DNA from: Clavelina lepadiformis | Lineage: Eukaryota; Chordata; Ascidiacea; Aplousobranchia; Clavelinidae | Reading direction: 5' to 3' | Assembly (NCBI RefSeq): GCF_947623445.1 | Contig: NC_135243.1 | Location: 19,476,479 to 19,540,478, forward strand | Length of the DNA stretch: 64,000 bases | Shown: in pieces, positions 23,204 to 36,246 of the stretch | Layout: every line of letters starts with the position of its first letter | Position numbering within the stretch: the stretch's first letter is position 1 | Notes under the pieces: generated by a model | What the model was told of the DNA's origin: nothing | The model's database searches: none | What the model saw: the letters and a program-made list of their open reading frames with translations, nothing else | Made by a program: the position numbers and the translations under genes

Positions 23204-26183
23204 GTGCTGCCAAATAACGCAATGATGATTATATCTTCGATTCTAATGTTTCATTCTACAGGCAGTAGTGTGATAAATTTTCGCCAGGCTTCGATAGTTG
23301 AACGAATTGAATCAAAACAATGTACAGCATTGAAATACCATATTTTGAATGAATAAATTAATGTTTTCTTTTTAAGTCTTTCTCAACTAGAACCCCACAA
23401 ATATTTTAGAATTAGCCGGTTAAGTTTCTTTATAAAGGCAGCAGTTAATGAAAGGGGTTAAACCTGAAACTTGTACAGAAACTTGGAAATGATTAAACGT
23501 TTGATAATTAATAATACGTAATAGTCACTTGATTCTGTATTGCGAGTTAGTGACATGTAGAATGTGAAAGTAAATATAATCGAAATTTATAAAAACACTT
23601 AAAAAATTTTATTAACTTTTTTGAATTAATAATAATCAACATTATTAACTAATAACATAAAGTATTACTTTTTCACTTGACGTCAGGCCAAAGATATGGG
23701 AAAGATTTAGAAGTGGCACGTTTTATTGTTTGATACTTATTGACTTCATCTCAGGCGTTCTTATCAAATGTGGAATTGAGTTCAAAAAGTAACAATAGAA
23801 GAACAAGTTGGTGAAATTGATCAAAGTAAAACGAACTTCAATAAAACTCCGTCATTCTTTAAACATAGGTTGTCGTTCGTCTAATATCTTTCGTGGAATT
23901 TTATGTGAGGGACAAACAAGTCCAAAGCAAGTTGATGTTTTATGAAAGAAAACTATGAACTCCACATTCTTGAAAAGTTATTGAAGAATAATTAAATACG
24001 TGGTTCGGTAGTTATCAATAAAATAAAATCTCTGTTTTGTGGCATTCATTGTGGCGTAGTTGATGGTCCTTGTTATGTCATAGATTAGTCAAGCTGGATG
24101 ACAAAATTCTGTTGCTATTGTTTTCGTTGCGCCTTAGCCGACTAATTTCAACAGTGTAGGTCATAACTTATGTCCAATTAGTCGACATGAAGAGAAACTA
24201 GCTACGTAAAGCACCGTAATTTAAAAAAAACTATGATTGTTATAAACATTACAAATCCGAAAGCCCAATCATTTGCGCCTTTCAAGTAACGAATTCTTTG
24301 AAACAAATAGGTTACCTTTCAAACCATTCCCGTACTGGTTGCCGTGGTTGGGCAATAAGCTACCACCTATCAACCTATTAGCAGTTAGAGCAATCTATAC
24401 AGCTGTAACACTTACATACGTGATTTACAGTAAGTATTGTATTCGAATAATGCAAAAATTACATATCTATATTTTCCGTTATAGGCCCAAGTTAAAAGTG
24501 CATTTTTTAACCTAAAAGCGCACCATTCCTACTTTTTCGTGCCATTTGCTATCCAAGTTTTCATTCCAGTCGACCTGAAACTTTGAAAGGTACTAACTAT
24601 TTGGGTTTTCCTAAGCTAAAAACACCAACCATGCTGCACTCTGATTTATTTAAAAACATTTTGTCTTAACCCTACGTAAGAGTCTAACAAAACCAGAGAA
24701 GTCTTACTTTTTTCAAGCATACAGTTCCAAGAGCTGTTGTTCGAAGAGTTGCAGGTCCAACGACCCAGCTTGAACAACCAGTTGTCTCATCAAGGTGTCC
24801 CAAGGGTTACAAAAGATGAACAGTTATTATTCCATAACATATTACACGTCAGTAACTAGTTTATGCGTTACTGTATTGCCAAACGCATTGGCCATATGTA
24901 CTTTACACTATTTCAAAACATGACCAGAGGTTTGGTTCTACATTTTACTTGTTGTGCAGCACAATAAGACCGTAGCCGGGGTAAATAATTTTTTACAGAG
25001 GCAAACAGGTCAAGTAAGTCTTTGGTTAAGTGTGCTGTTAAATATGGTTTAACAATATAAATGTTTTGTGCCAGAATTATAGAAAACTTGCAAAAGTAAT
25101 AAGTGCTTCGTTTGCCTCAATGTAGCTACGGCCGGGCTATATTGCAGCGAATGAAAAGTTTTTTGAAATTTAGATGAAAACTGGCTGTTGTATAGCTTTT
25201 TTTGTATAACTTCTGTTATGAACCGCAGTTCTAAAAAATAAATAACTAGACTATATTTTCGAATCTTTGTTGTGGGATCGGCAGACTTTAAAATTTATGC
25301 AACGCTATCAGTGGGGCTTCACAGCCATCAGACAACAACATTAAGCGACATACAAAATATAAAAACCTGAAAACAGCAAAACGTGAAAACATTTTACATC
25401 AACAATAAAATCAAGATTTAAAACGTTACAATACAAAAGCACAGTGGGAAAAATACGTTTTAGTAATCTTTACAAGAAGTTAAGGAATTTGGTATCACGC
25501 ACATCTTGCTGTATAGGTGGATCCAAGCCATGTTAGCTGACATGTATAGCGTACTGTTGCTGTAAACGACACGAAAACATCTTATTCATAAAAAATGAAC
25601 CGATGAACTATAAACTAGTCATTAAAGCAAAGGATATAACGTCTATTATAATGTCATGCTTCTTTCAGGTCAAGAGTTCAGAAATAACATTAAGGTTTAC
25701 AACTGTAACGAGCGTCGTGTAGTCAACGTTTTATGCAAAAGGTCGTCTTCTCCAAATAAGCTGAAACGTGTTTAATATCATGTAATTATTCATACTTGTT
25801 AGTGCACGGTCTGATCTTATCACCTGAGCTCGTATCAAAGTCATCATCTGAAGTGATTAATATAGTAAAATTACCTCTTAAAATATGCTTCTTCATTTCC
25901 GCGTGGTCAGTAATAATCTTATCATGCACCAATTGGATTATCATCAGAGATGCATTAATATGTTGTGTTAAAACAAGGTTTTTGAAATTAGAGCATACAG
26001 CACGTTTTGCATAGCAAAATTATATTTCTCAAATAATTTTTCACACTGAAATAAAATGCTATTTTTTATATCGTGTGAAAAATATTACTTTATTTAAAAA
26101 GGCAACATTGTAAGAAACAAGCAAGTCATACAAATATATTTGTAGGTTTAATCAAAATTCAAATGTTAACGTAGGTGAGAAAT
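23204..26183. other. intergenic stretch before receptor copy B
   Basis: Duplicate of 2952-5964 at high identity with small indels. It includes the PYWLPWLG segment at about 24.30-24.43 kb. The AT microsatellite is missing. No gene. Confidence 0.4.
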
Positions 26184-27820
26184 ATGAATTGTGACATTTT
26201 GTTGCTTACTTTGTTTGTTACTTCATTGCAAGTGCGTTCAAAGAAAATCGACTTCAATGACCTTTGGCAAGGATTAGACAGGAATTTTCAAGAGTTTTTG
26301 CTCAAAATAAAACCCAACATTTCGCAAGCTGATTTGGTGGACGCACTACGTAAGTATTTTCGGCAAATATTTCGCAAAAATCAACATATCACCTACTACA
26401 GTATACTGAGCATAATTGTTTAAAATGTAACTGCCAAACTATAAAACTGGCAAAGGAAATTGAAACCAAGCTTTGTATACGCAATTTCACAGTTATTTAT
26501 TTCTAAATTAAAAGTCTATAGAAGTTATTTGTAGGACTATTACTAAGTTATTACAGATGTTGTCGGTTGCGACAATAACATCACGCTATAACTGGATATA
26601 GTGTGAATACAATTAAGTCACTGCAAATAAAACCATAATTCGATTAAAACTTGAAACGATTGAACAAGTGTAAGCAAAACGTCTGACGTCATACCTTTGT
26701 CTGGCGAGAATATAATATTTCAGCAAATGGTGTTTTGGTGGTTCTGGTGCGATGATAATTTTTTAATGACGATTAAAGTTATAGATTAAGCTGGTAGGCT
26801 GTAGCGTCATTTTATTTCTGTTTCAAAGCAAGTCACTTATATGTTGTTGCTAAATTTAACTAGGACTTAATTCCTTTTATAATTTTTTCAAATTTTTTTT
26901 CTATAAACCTACATTTATATTTTAACTCGGCAATACTGTGTAAAGTTTGTATGGCTTACCTTGTATGTATATCTAAAGCTCGTATTTGACTTAAACTGAA
27001 TTGCGCGGTAAATTTGGTAACGTATAGATGTAACATGATTTATTCACTTTCCAGAAAGAGCGGTTGTTTATATATCTTTTATTTTTATTTAAATAATGTT
27101 GCAAAATTATTAACATTGGTATCACCATTTAGGAAGTTGCAATTACGGCTCGCTTGAAGATTTATTGAGGACCATAAGTTCTAATATCGTAATACCGAAA
27201 TGTCAACCGTCGGAATTCAAATGCAATTGTCCATTTTTAAATGAAGAGTAACTTGAATGCATTCCGTGGAGATTTGTTTGTGATGGATGGACTGACTGCA
27301 GCAATGGAATCGATGAATTTCATTGTATTTGTCCACCTGGGTATTTTCAATGCAACGACTGCCATCGTGGTGGTGCAAATTGTCTTGATAAGAAATCTCC
27401 GTATGAATGTATAAATGAAAGCAAAATAGACGATGATTACGAAGACTGCTGGAACCGAAGAGATGAAACAACAGTCCGGTTTATTGAAGACAAATGGAAG
27501 TGTGACAATGGCCAGTACATCTTTCCATCATTCTTATGCGACGGACTAAACGACTGCAGCGATGGAAGCGATGAGCTTAATTGTTCCGAAATAATTTGTC
27601 CTTCTTGGTCACCACACAGATGTGATTGTAACATGGAAGGAAACAACACTTGCAAACAAAGAAATCCTTGCTACGGCGACACAGGTGTGCTTTCAAATAC
27701 ACATTTATCTCATACCTAAAACAATGAAACGTGAACATGTACTTCTAGTTAAAGTTAGTAAACAGTAGCTTCTTTTATTGACATAACCTTGACTAGGAAA
27801 ACACCTTGTGAGAGTATACC

Positions 27821-28225
27821 CAGGCTTGTCCATGGGAATGGGATTCCCACGGGAATCCCATGGGAAATGTCCAATGGGATGGGATGGGATGGGACAGCAC
27901 GAATTGCAATTCCCATGGCATTGAAAATTTGCTAAATGAGCACAGTGACTCGGAATATGAGTACCAATGATAATAAATTGTCATAGATAGACAACTTTTC
28001 TGAACTTTAAAGTTAACAAAGTCAATAAATTTTGTCGTTTTGTATCTCTCTTTGTACATGTAGTCAATTCTAATAGACATTAGACTTAAATTTCCATAAA
28101 TTTAATAACATTTATTGAATTGTATTTTGATGGGATGGCATGGGATGGGATGGGATGGGACAGGCATGAATTGCTATGGGATGGGATGGGATGGGACAGA
28201 AAAAAATGTCCCATGGACAAGCCTG
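27821..28225. mobile_element. GGGAT-rich inverted-repeat element in intron 2 of receptor B
   Basis: 405 bp with perfect 17-bp terminal inverted repeats (CAGGCTTGTCCATGGGA and complement). Subterminal arrays of GGGAT units occur at both ends, about 27875-27895 and 28130-28200. Copies A and C of the same intron lack it (around 7600 and 62250), though four bases (TAAA) at the empty site are missing here and no clean target duplication is visible. Non-autonomous; superfamily not assigned. Confidence 0.8.
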
Positions 28226-28559
28226 CAAAGATATCAAAATATTTTTGTAAGCGGAGTTTCACGAAGTGTTTCTCTGTAATCCTTTATTAATGTATTAGAC
28301 AGTTCAACAGTATATTGCAATGACTGTCTTATATCGTATACACAAATCATAACTGTCAGTTTTAACCAACATAACTATTTTTCCATACGCATCCCTTCTT
28401 TCTTTAAAATGATAAGTTGCCTGGCCTGATTTTTATAAAATAAAGATTTTGTAACGTCTTTCTACGTCTGAACATAGGCTATTCAACAATTACTTGAAGC
28501 GCCTTATATTAAAAAAGGGGTCACAATTATAAAACTACGCCATTTTCTAGCCGATAAAC

Positions 28560-29202
28560 CAGTGGTTCTCAAAGTTTTTTTCCGATTCCTCCCTTACCAA
28601 CCAAAACACCGTCAATTCCTCCCCCCCAAAAACTCACAAAAAATAATTTCCAAAATTTTACATTACCTGAATATTGTCCCTGGATGATGTCGTTTGAAGA
28701 TTTATCTCAGGAATAAAATTCAAAATTGCAAAAGAACGCTCTTACAAAATAACCAAACAAATTTACAAACAAATCGTTGCTCATTGTTAGTGAGAACCGT
28801 GAGCCTCATGTTGAGAAGTTAATAAAGAAAATCGAGGAGAAAAGCGTGTGAGTTTTGCTCGAAGGCCTCCGCAAATATCGTGTGTTCCTCTTTTTTTCAT
28901 CACTAGCTTACTAGCTAGTTCTATAAGTACCTTACTAACAATAAAGAGAAAACAATAGCCATTATGAACCAAACAGACACGTTTATAACGTCAGATGCAG
29001 TTCAGGAGCTTGTCCTCGCGCACTATTGTAGACATCTAAACAACCTCTTCGAGAGGATTTTTCTGTTACAAATGAAATTAAAAAATTGAAGTTTTTTTCA
29101 TATACAGTTTTTCCTCCCCAATTCGTCCCTAGAGAAAATTTCCTCCCTGGAATTAAAAATTCCTCCTTTAGCGATTCAAGTAGCCCGGTTTGAGAAGCAC
29201 TG
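28560..29202. mobile_element. hAT-like non-autonomous element in intron 2 of receptor B
   Basis: Begins CAGTGGTTCTCAAAG and ends GGTTTGAGAAGCACTG, the classic hAT terminal sequence. It is flanked by an 8-bp target duplication, CGATAAAC on the left and CGATAAAT on the right. Receptor A has the single empty site at 7925-7932. The matching intron of receptor C carries the same insertion (61277-61920). No transposase. Confidence 0.9.
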
Positions 29203-32200
29203 CGATAAATGAAGTTAAGGTGTGTACTAGTTGCGTTGCACTTAGATTAAGTGCTTAACTCAAACACGGACCCTTCCGGAAACCGTTTTGTACTAACTCT
29301 TAAAAGTCATCCTTGGATCTCTTGCATCTACAATTTATGTATAAGCCTTAACAATACAAGTATTTTTGTAGAACGATGCGATGGAATTGCTTGGTGTGAA
29401 GATCACACAGATCAAAAGAATTGCTCAGCTTGTCCAAGCAGTCTTCCAACTCCTTGCAACTGCAATCAGCTTGACAACTACACATGTAAAGGTGTTGGAC
29501 CAACATGTTTCATTGAACTCGGTACAATACTAATTACAGTAAAGGTTAAAGTTCGCCCAAGGTTCTTGTTTCGATCAAATTCTGCAAAAATCTGTCAGAT
29601 TTATAAATTAACACATGTAGTTATGCATAACTACAAAATAACAGTGGGTATGACTTCAACGTAGCAGTTGTATTTTTTTCTATAGTCAGATGCGACGGCG
29701 GCGTTGACTGCACAGATGGTTCCGATGAAATAAATTGTACTTGTACTGAAAACACTTTCAAATGTTCTTGTGTCGTACTCACTTGTAATGTGCAGGAAGG
29801 ATGTATTGAGATGGAATATGTCAACGATGGAAAGCTTGATTGCAAGGATGCTAGTGACGAATTTTATGTAAAAGCTTACAAACGAGTGCAATGCGGTCCC
29901 TGCGATATGACAATAATTAGATTGGATGAATCATCTAATTGTCGCTCACCATGGTGTGACAATACAACCTGTTACGAAGTTCCCAGCTTAGAATGCTCAC
30001 TTGAAAGTATTGAACAATGCAACTCAACAGATGTTTTATGCACATCGTTTTGCATAGAAAATAGCTTGGACTGTAACAATATCCTACAATGTTCCGATCA
30101 AACAGAGATTTTGAATTACAACTTTTGCGATGGAAGTATTGACTGCATGGATGGAAGTGACAATGTCATAAGTGGATTTGGTTTTAAATGCACATCGAAA
30201 GTATCACCAGTTTCTTGTGTTATTCCGCAATGGAATCTTTACGATAACATTCCTCAATGCTTTGATAAGTCCGACTTATGCTTCAATGCAGATGGCTCTT
30301 TTAATTGCTTCAAATGTCTCGACAATCGTTTGATTATATCACCTAAGCAACTATGTGATGGTGTAATTGATTGCTACGATCTCTCCGATGAATGTCTTTG
30401 TGAGACTCCAACTTTGACAGAGTGCTTTGATATGTTTCAAACATCTGATCAGTCTGAGCAATCATGCGGTTTGAGTAAGAAAAATATTTTGATCCAAGAT
30501 ATTTCAAATACATTATGCTCCAACGCATCATGTACCATTAAAAAACCGAAAGTGAACGAAACAGAACTGATAGTATGCCGTACAAAATGGGGGACTTCAT
30601 ATGCTAAAAAATGCGACGGAAGACCAGAATGCATCGATTTTTTCGATGAATGTTTTTCATGTTCAAATCTACCAGCATTCTGTAACGACACCTGTCGTTC
30701 GTTCTTTCCCATGGAAGATCGTTATTGCGATGGCTTCATAGATGAGGCATGGCATCACTTGAACAATTCAAACTGCCCTCTAGGTTTTGATGAACGAAAT
30801 TGTTCAAAAAGATATAAATGCCAAGCAGGAAGAAAGATCAGTATAGACATAATGCAAAAATGCAATGGCATAGAAGACTGCAATGACGGATCTGATGAAA
30901 CTGGGTGTGATGATAGACATTACTGTCTAACTACGCAGGGACTCATTTCTGTTCCTAATAACTACAAGTTGGACGGTAAACGAGACTGCATAGATGGAAC
31001 GGACGAATTCAAGTTGGGTGTGTTTTCATCAAGTACAAATTTGATCGACAGTGTTGGGCTTTGTGTTTGGTTTTGGATCATTCTTGTAGTGATATTGGTC
31101 GGAAATACATACGTCATAATCTTTTCTGTCAAAGACTTGCAGTCAAAGGAACTGGGCGATGGAGCCAAATGCAATAAAATGCTTATTCTTAACCTTTCAA
31201 TATCTGACTTACTTATGGGAATTTATTTGCTTATAGTAATGATAAAGGCTTGGGAGTTTAGCGGAGTTTATGCAAAATATGACGTTCAATGGCGTGTGAG
31301 TATGCTTTGTTCTATAGCAGGTAGCCTGTGTTTGGTATCAAGCCAAACATCGTGCTTCATCATGGTAATTCTCACCGCTCTCCGCATGTACAGCGTATTT
31401 TATCCTTTTAAAGCTCGTCACCCATCAGTGAAAGTTTGGGTGTCAGCAGCATTTGAGGCCTGGGTTGTTTCTCTTGTTATTGCTGTTATGTCCAATACCA
31501 TTCACTACTTCAGACATGCTGTTATATTTCCTAATCCTTTCTCAACATCTGATACCGTAAAACATGATGACGTCATATCGTTTGCTTGTCGCGTGGCCAG
31601 TATCACCAATACAACGATGAATCAAAGCAGTCATATGTGGAAAGAATCACAAGCTATTCTAAGAGCACAGTTCAGGCAATATCCTATTCGAGGTGAAATG
31701 GGTTACTACGGAACTATAAGCGTGTGCATGCCCAGGTTATTCGTTACACCCAGCGATGGTTTCAAAGTATTTTCGACCACGGTGATTTCAGTTAATTTGG
31801 TGTCTTTTCTGTTTGTGGGTTTTGGTTTCATCTCAATCTACAAAAAATCATCGAAAAGGCCAACTCAAAGCGCAAAGGCCAAAGAGGAAAAGTTAAAAAT
31901 GCGCAATAGAGTTTTCCGGATTATAATATCCGATTTACTCTGCTGGTTGCCAATTTGCATCATGGCGTTTCTGAGTTTGGCTGGAATTGAGCTTCCACCT
32001 GGAATCGAAATACTTACCGCGGGTGGACTTCTCACCATAAATAGCGCCTTGAATCCGCTTTTGTACTCACCCCATATAGAAGCGTTCATTGAGAGAATTG
32101 TGCGGAAAGTTCATCGAGCAGATAAATCTTCAAAGAAGGCGAAAATAGAACTTAGAGTTTGTGAAGATAGAAAGTAAATGTAAAGACTATTAAGCCCATG

Positions 32201-32566
32201 ACTGGCTGAATGTAAGACTAAACATTTTCAACTGCACTTTTGACTGTAAAAAATCAGTCGCTACCATTTTTATACAAAAAGTCCAATATGTAATTGTATA
32301 AAGGTAAAAGATACGAAATTGTGACAAATGTGCTTGTGATCTATGTTGTTATACCCTTCAGAAACTGCATGATGCTTTTAGTTAGCCAAAACGGCCGCAA
32401 CCCTGTTTCTAAAATGAGATTTGTGAACCTTACAGTCTGTTTGGTTGCTCCGTTGTCAAGTAAAACTCTTTAGTGACGTCCAGGAATTCGACATCATGTC
32501 GGTCATTATTTGAAATACTGTACTTTTGATTTCAAACCATTTGTATATTAAAACATTGTTTAATTC

Positions 32567-32572
32567 AATAAA
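32567..32572 (+). terminator. candidate polyadenylation signal of receptor B
   Basis: AATAAA 390 bp after the stop, in the position matching the one in copy A. Confidence 0.35.
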
Positions 32573-32982
32573 ATCCAGTAATTTATAATGGCTATCGAAT
32601 AATGTAGCAAAAGTTTTGTTCCTTGCAAATTCCTCACTCTTTATTGTTTCATGCGTTTAATTTAACTACAAGCACAAAACCGACTGTGTCTCCGCGCGCC
32701 CTATAAATACGCCTATATGTCTATATGTCGTTGTATATTTATAGCCGTACGAAATATACTTTTGCATAACCGGTTCCTTGTTTAGTTTTTTTTTCATCAA
32801 AACAAGAACTTATGGTTATGGATTACCTGGTTAGGTTTTGAAATATTTCTTTCAAGTTCAATTGTGGATTATTTATCTGTTAAATCACCTTTAAATCATT
32901 GCCATCCGTTGCAAATCAGGATTCATTGTAAATAAATTCATTAAAATTGGTGTAAATATATATAATTTATGTTATTCTAATA

Positions 32983-35900
32983 GCAGTTCTAACTGCACTA
33001 GCTTTGTGTTGTTCGTTTTAACGATTATAATTAAGGACTTGCAGCTCATCTCTGTACAATTGCTGTAAGTTTAGTGACCTGACCTACTTCACTTACTTCA
33101 TCCAGCTTGTATTGATTGTGACGAACAAAAGACGTTGTCGCAAGCAGCAGCTGTTTTTATCAATCACTGCAAACAGCTGTCACGTGGACAAGGCCGTACA
33201 TTTTCAAGATTTTCGATTCAGTTAGCAGATTCTGATAAACTCGGCATATATTGAACGTAAAATCTTCAGAATCTGCTCTTATGAAGAAGCTTAATGCGAC
33301 TTCCAACTCCAACTTAATGCGATTCGTTCAACTATTTCTGCATCACGCCCTTTAGAAAGAATTATTGTGACGTTTCTGCCGGCTGACTTTATATCGAAGC
33401 AATCGTTCTAAAATTAACAAGACTTCGTATTGTTTAAAATAACTTTAAAGTAAATCAAACTTTGCACCACGACCGCGCTTCTTATGAAGAACAAACCTCA
33501 TTTTATTTCCTCTGCTCTCTCACACGTGCGATTGTCCTTTGACGAAAATGTTTGAATTGGAACCAAAATTGTGGGCGACCCAATCAAGACAAAGCTTAGA
33601 ACGAGAGTCGTGGCCACAAAACCAAAGCGATGAATGGCGGCCACAGAACACAAAGAAAAGTTAGATAATTTCATAATAATAAAAATCAACGATTAAAAAA
33701 CACATTTTAACTGTCGCTTAACAGGTGAGGGAACGCCTGAAAGAAGTAAAATGACGGAAATTCTAACCTTGGAGGGCGATTTTATTTTTTAAGAGTTTTC
33801 TGTTTCCATTGTCTTCCAATTTGTGATTTTACGATTATGTTTCTGTTATTTGGCAAAATGGCGGAAATCCTAATCTAGCTTGCAAAAGCTTGTTTGCTCT
33901 GACTCTGCTCTAATCTAATCTAAATTTCTTTTTGTCAAAACTGCTGGTAAGTTTTTGCTGGTTCTTCAAGAATTTTCAGTCGGTCCCAGTACTCAGTACT
34001 TTCCACGTGATTATTTCAACATTTTAACAAGTATTCATATGTTTTCAAAAATACATGTTAATTAATCCTTAAAGCCAAATTTAGTATCTGTTGATCTTTT
34101 TTAAAATAGAAGTGTCAAAGTAAATTGCAAGCGATTAACGTTACATATGTTTTGACCTTTAGTAATCCTTACCGGGGCATAATAGCGAACAAACATTGCA
34201 TTTACAGCAGCATCTTTTACCCAAAAAGTACCGAACACCGACAAAGCACCGAACTACTTTTTAAAAATAGCATCGAATACCGGAACCTTCGGTACATTTT
34301 TTGCCAAGAAGCTACGCGAGTAAGCGAAGCAGCGAAATGGCATTAAATAAATATATTAATACATTGATTTATAATTCTAACAACTTCATCTTGATCGTGC
34401 TCTTGCCAATTTACAGGCTGCGCGAGGCAAGATGCGATGTTTCCAGTTTTCGATTTCTTGTGCTCAGACGAGCAACAGCAACCCGTTGTTAATTGAGGAC
34501 GTATTTATAGGTCGGCCTCGAATTAACCTAAAAAGGGAACAAAAGAATTTGGTCAGCCACAAAGACAAGAAAAACGATGAATTGACGTTTAATTGGTTCA
34601 CGCAGCAAACTCATTGTTTCACGTCATTAGCATCGGATTGAGTTTTTAGTTTCGATTCTCAACTCTCTCTCTTGACATGTGTGACCTAGTTTATTCTCTT
34701 TTTGACTTAACACCGGCCATTATTGCAACACAAAGTTAATTGACCTGAGAATGTCTGCACGATCAGTCTTTGTGCCCAATGTGCCGAGATGTTGCTGCCG
34801 CCTGCCAGTTTGGGTTCGAAAGCTGTCAGGAAATGAACGTCATTTAGATTCAGCTTCCCACAAAACTGACCAGTATTTTAGCCTTTTCAGTTTGGTGCAG
34901 AGACAATAGTAATAGAGCAGAGATGCAGTAAGATCTTGTAGCAATAAACGATTGAAAATGCTTTTATTTGTCATGCGCAGAAGAACATGATGGTGATGAA
35001 AGATATTTTTAAAACAATTCTACATTTATCAATGACAAGTAAACGTTTCAATTTCAAATCAAGTCTCATGGTTGGTCAGTTGTGTTTTTTCTGCAGTAAA
35101 AGTGGAAAAGGTCTGTGATGTAATAAAAAGTGTAAATTTAAATGATTTATTAAGCGCTGAATCATTTACTGACTGAACTCATTTTAATATGCTTCCATTC
35201 TCCGATTCATTGACGTATTGAGTTGTCTTCCATGTTTTCCTTTTCTTAATCTGATTGACCCAACTGTGGTTTCAACTGAAAGAAATATACGAAGTAAATG
35301 AAAGTTAATTATAATCTTATATTTTGCTCGAGGGATACTCATTAAAATGGAAGCGATTTATGATGTTTTTTCTTGCCGCTGTGCGTGACAAAGTGTTAAT
35401 CTGACGCGGACCTGCTGATGCGGACTCGATTGCTAATGCTAATACGCTTGTTCGCACCTTTGTCTTTTCACTGAAATAATCTGAGCACAAGCAGTGGAAC
35501 TGTTGAGAAACATTACAGCTTGTTTCGTGCAATTTTTGTCTTCAAGAAAACACAGATTCGTGTTTCCGTTTCTGTGCTTCAAGAATTAATAAAAATTCAG
35601 GAATAGATTGCAGTGAGAATCCTGTTGTTTCAGCTTTACCACCAAACTTGGTTTCGCGCCGTCGGAATTTGAAAGTTGACTGTTAACGCTTAACTCACGC
35701 TCACTTTGTCCAACTTATCCGGGCATACCGTCGATATGTTTTGTAGCTAAATTTTAAGTTTGGGCGTAGCCAGAATAAAGTGATATCAAAGAAGGTGCTA
35801 GTTTAATCTTCCAATAAACAATATCGATGTAGTCTAAAAGAGCAGACTCAGTCGTTTAACTTGTTCATTTTGTTTCACTTTTGAACAGAAAATTTTTTAT

Positions 35901-36246
35901 GCTGGCCCTGAATTTCTTCCAATCGCTTAGAAACTCAGACTGCTAAACTACTACTACTACTAATAAACTTAGACTTACTTGGAAAACGCTTCGAAGCATG
36001 AAGTTGTTGGCTTATGAATCAATGCATTAATATACTTATTTACCATGTCATAGCACACCTGGTGAAGCAAGCTAATGCTTGTGTCGACTAAATAAACGTT
36101 GATGTCAATCAACTTAGCAATTTGACAAAATTGAGTTTATGGAATCAATTTATGAAAAAAAGTATTTTAGTTAAGTTAAAGTTACATTAAAAATTTGTAA
36201 ATAAAAAAAATTTACTTTTTTACAGACTTTATATACATTTCACATA
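32983..36246. other. single-copy stretch before the LRR gene
   Basis: Starts at the point where copies A and B part (about 32982) and has no match elsewhere in the window. It is less AT-rich than its surroundings. Around 34.2-34.3 kb GTACCGAACACCG-like units repeat several times, suggesting an old element. Short open frames here lack convincing signals. A T-rich acceptor at about 36226 precedes the LRR gene and may end a 5' UTR intron. Confidence 0.4.

Larger units (their letters stand above)
26184..32177 (+). pseudogene. LDLa-repeat G protein-coupled receptor, copy B (nonsense codon)
   Basis: Exons 26184-26349, 27133-27684, 29372-29521 and 29686-32177 mirror copy A; exon 4 has exactly the same length (2492 nt) and is nearly identical, including all seven TM segments. 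In exon 2 the codons after NEE read TAA (about 27248-27250) where copy A has TTA and copy C TTA, so translation would stop inside the first LDLa unit. The ATG used in copy A is GTG here; the next ATG, three codons on, keeps the signal peptide. Intron 2 carries two inserted elements (27821-28225 and 28560-29202). The near-perfect 7TM exon implies that the lesion is recent, that it is an allele, or that copy A has been converting it. Confidence 0.85.

Noticed and set aside
28140-28200. GGGAT array as telomere-like or CRISPR repeats
   Set aside because: Units are direct, short and confined to the ends of an inverted-repeat element in an intron; there are no spacers.
29251-29664. Receptor exon 3 frame extended on both sides
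   Set aside because: The extensions run through intron sequence; the exon is bounded by AG at 29371 and GT at 29522, matching copies A and C.
33498-35532. Short frames in the single-copy stretch as genes
   Set aside because: None shows a recognisable domain, convincing start or splice partners.
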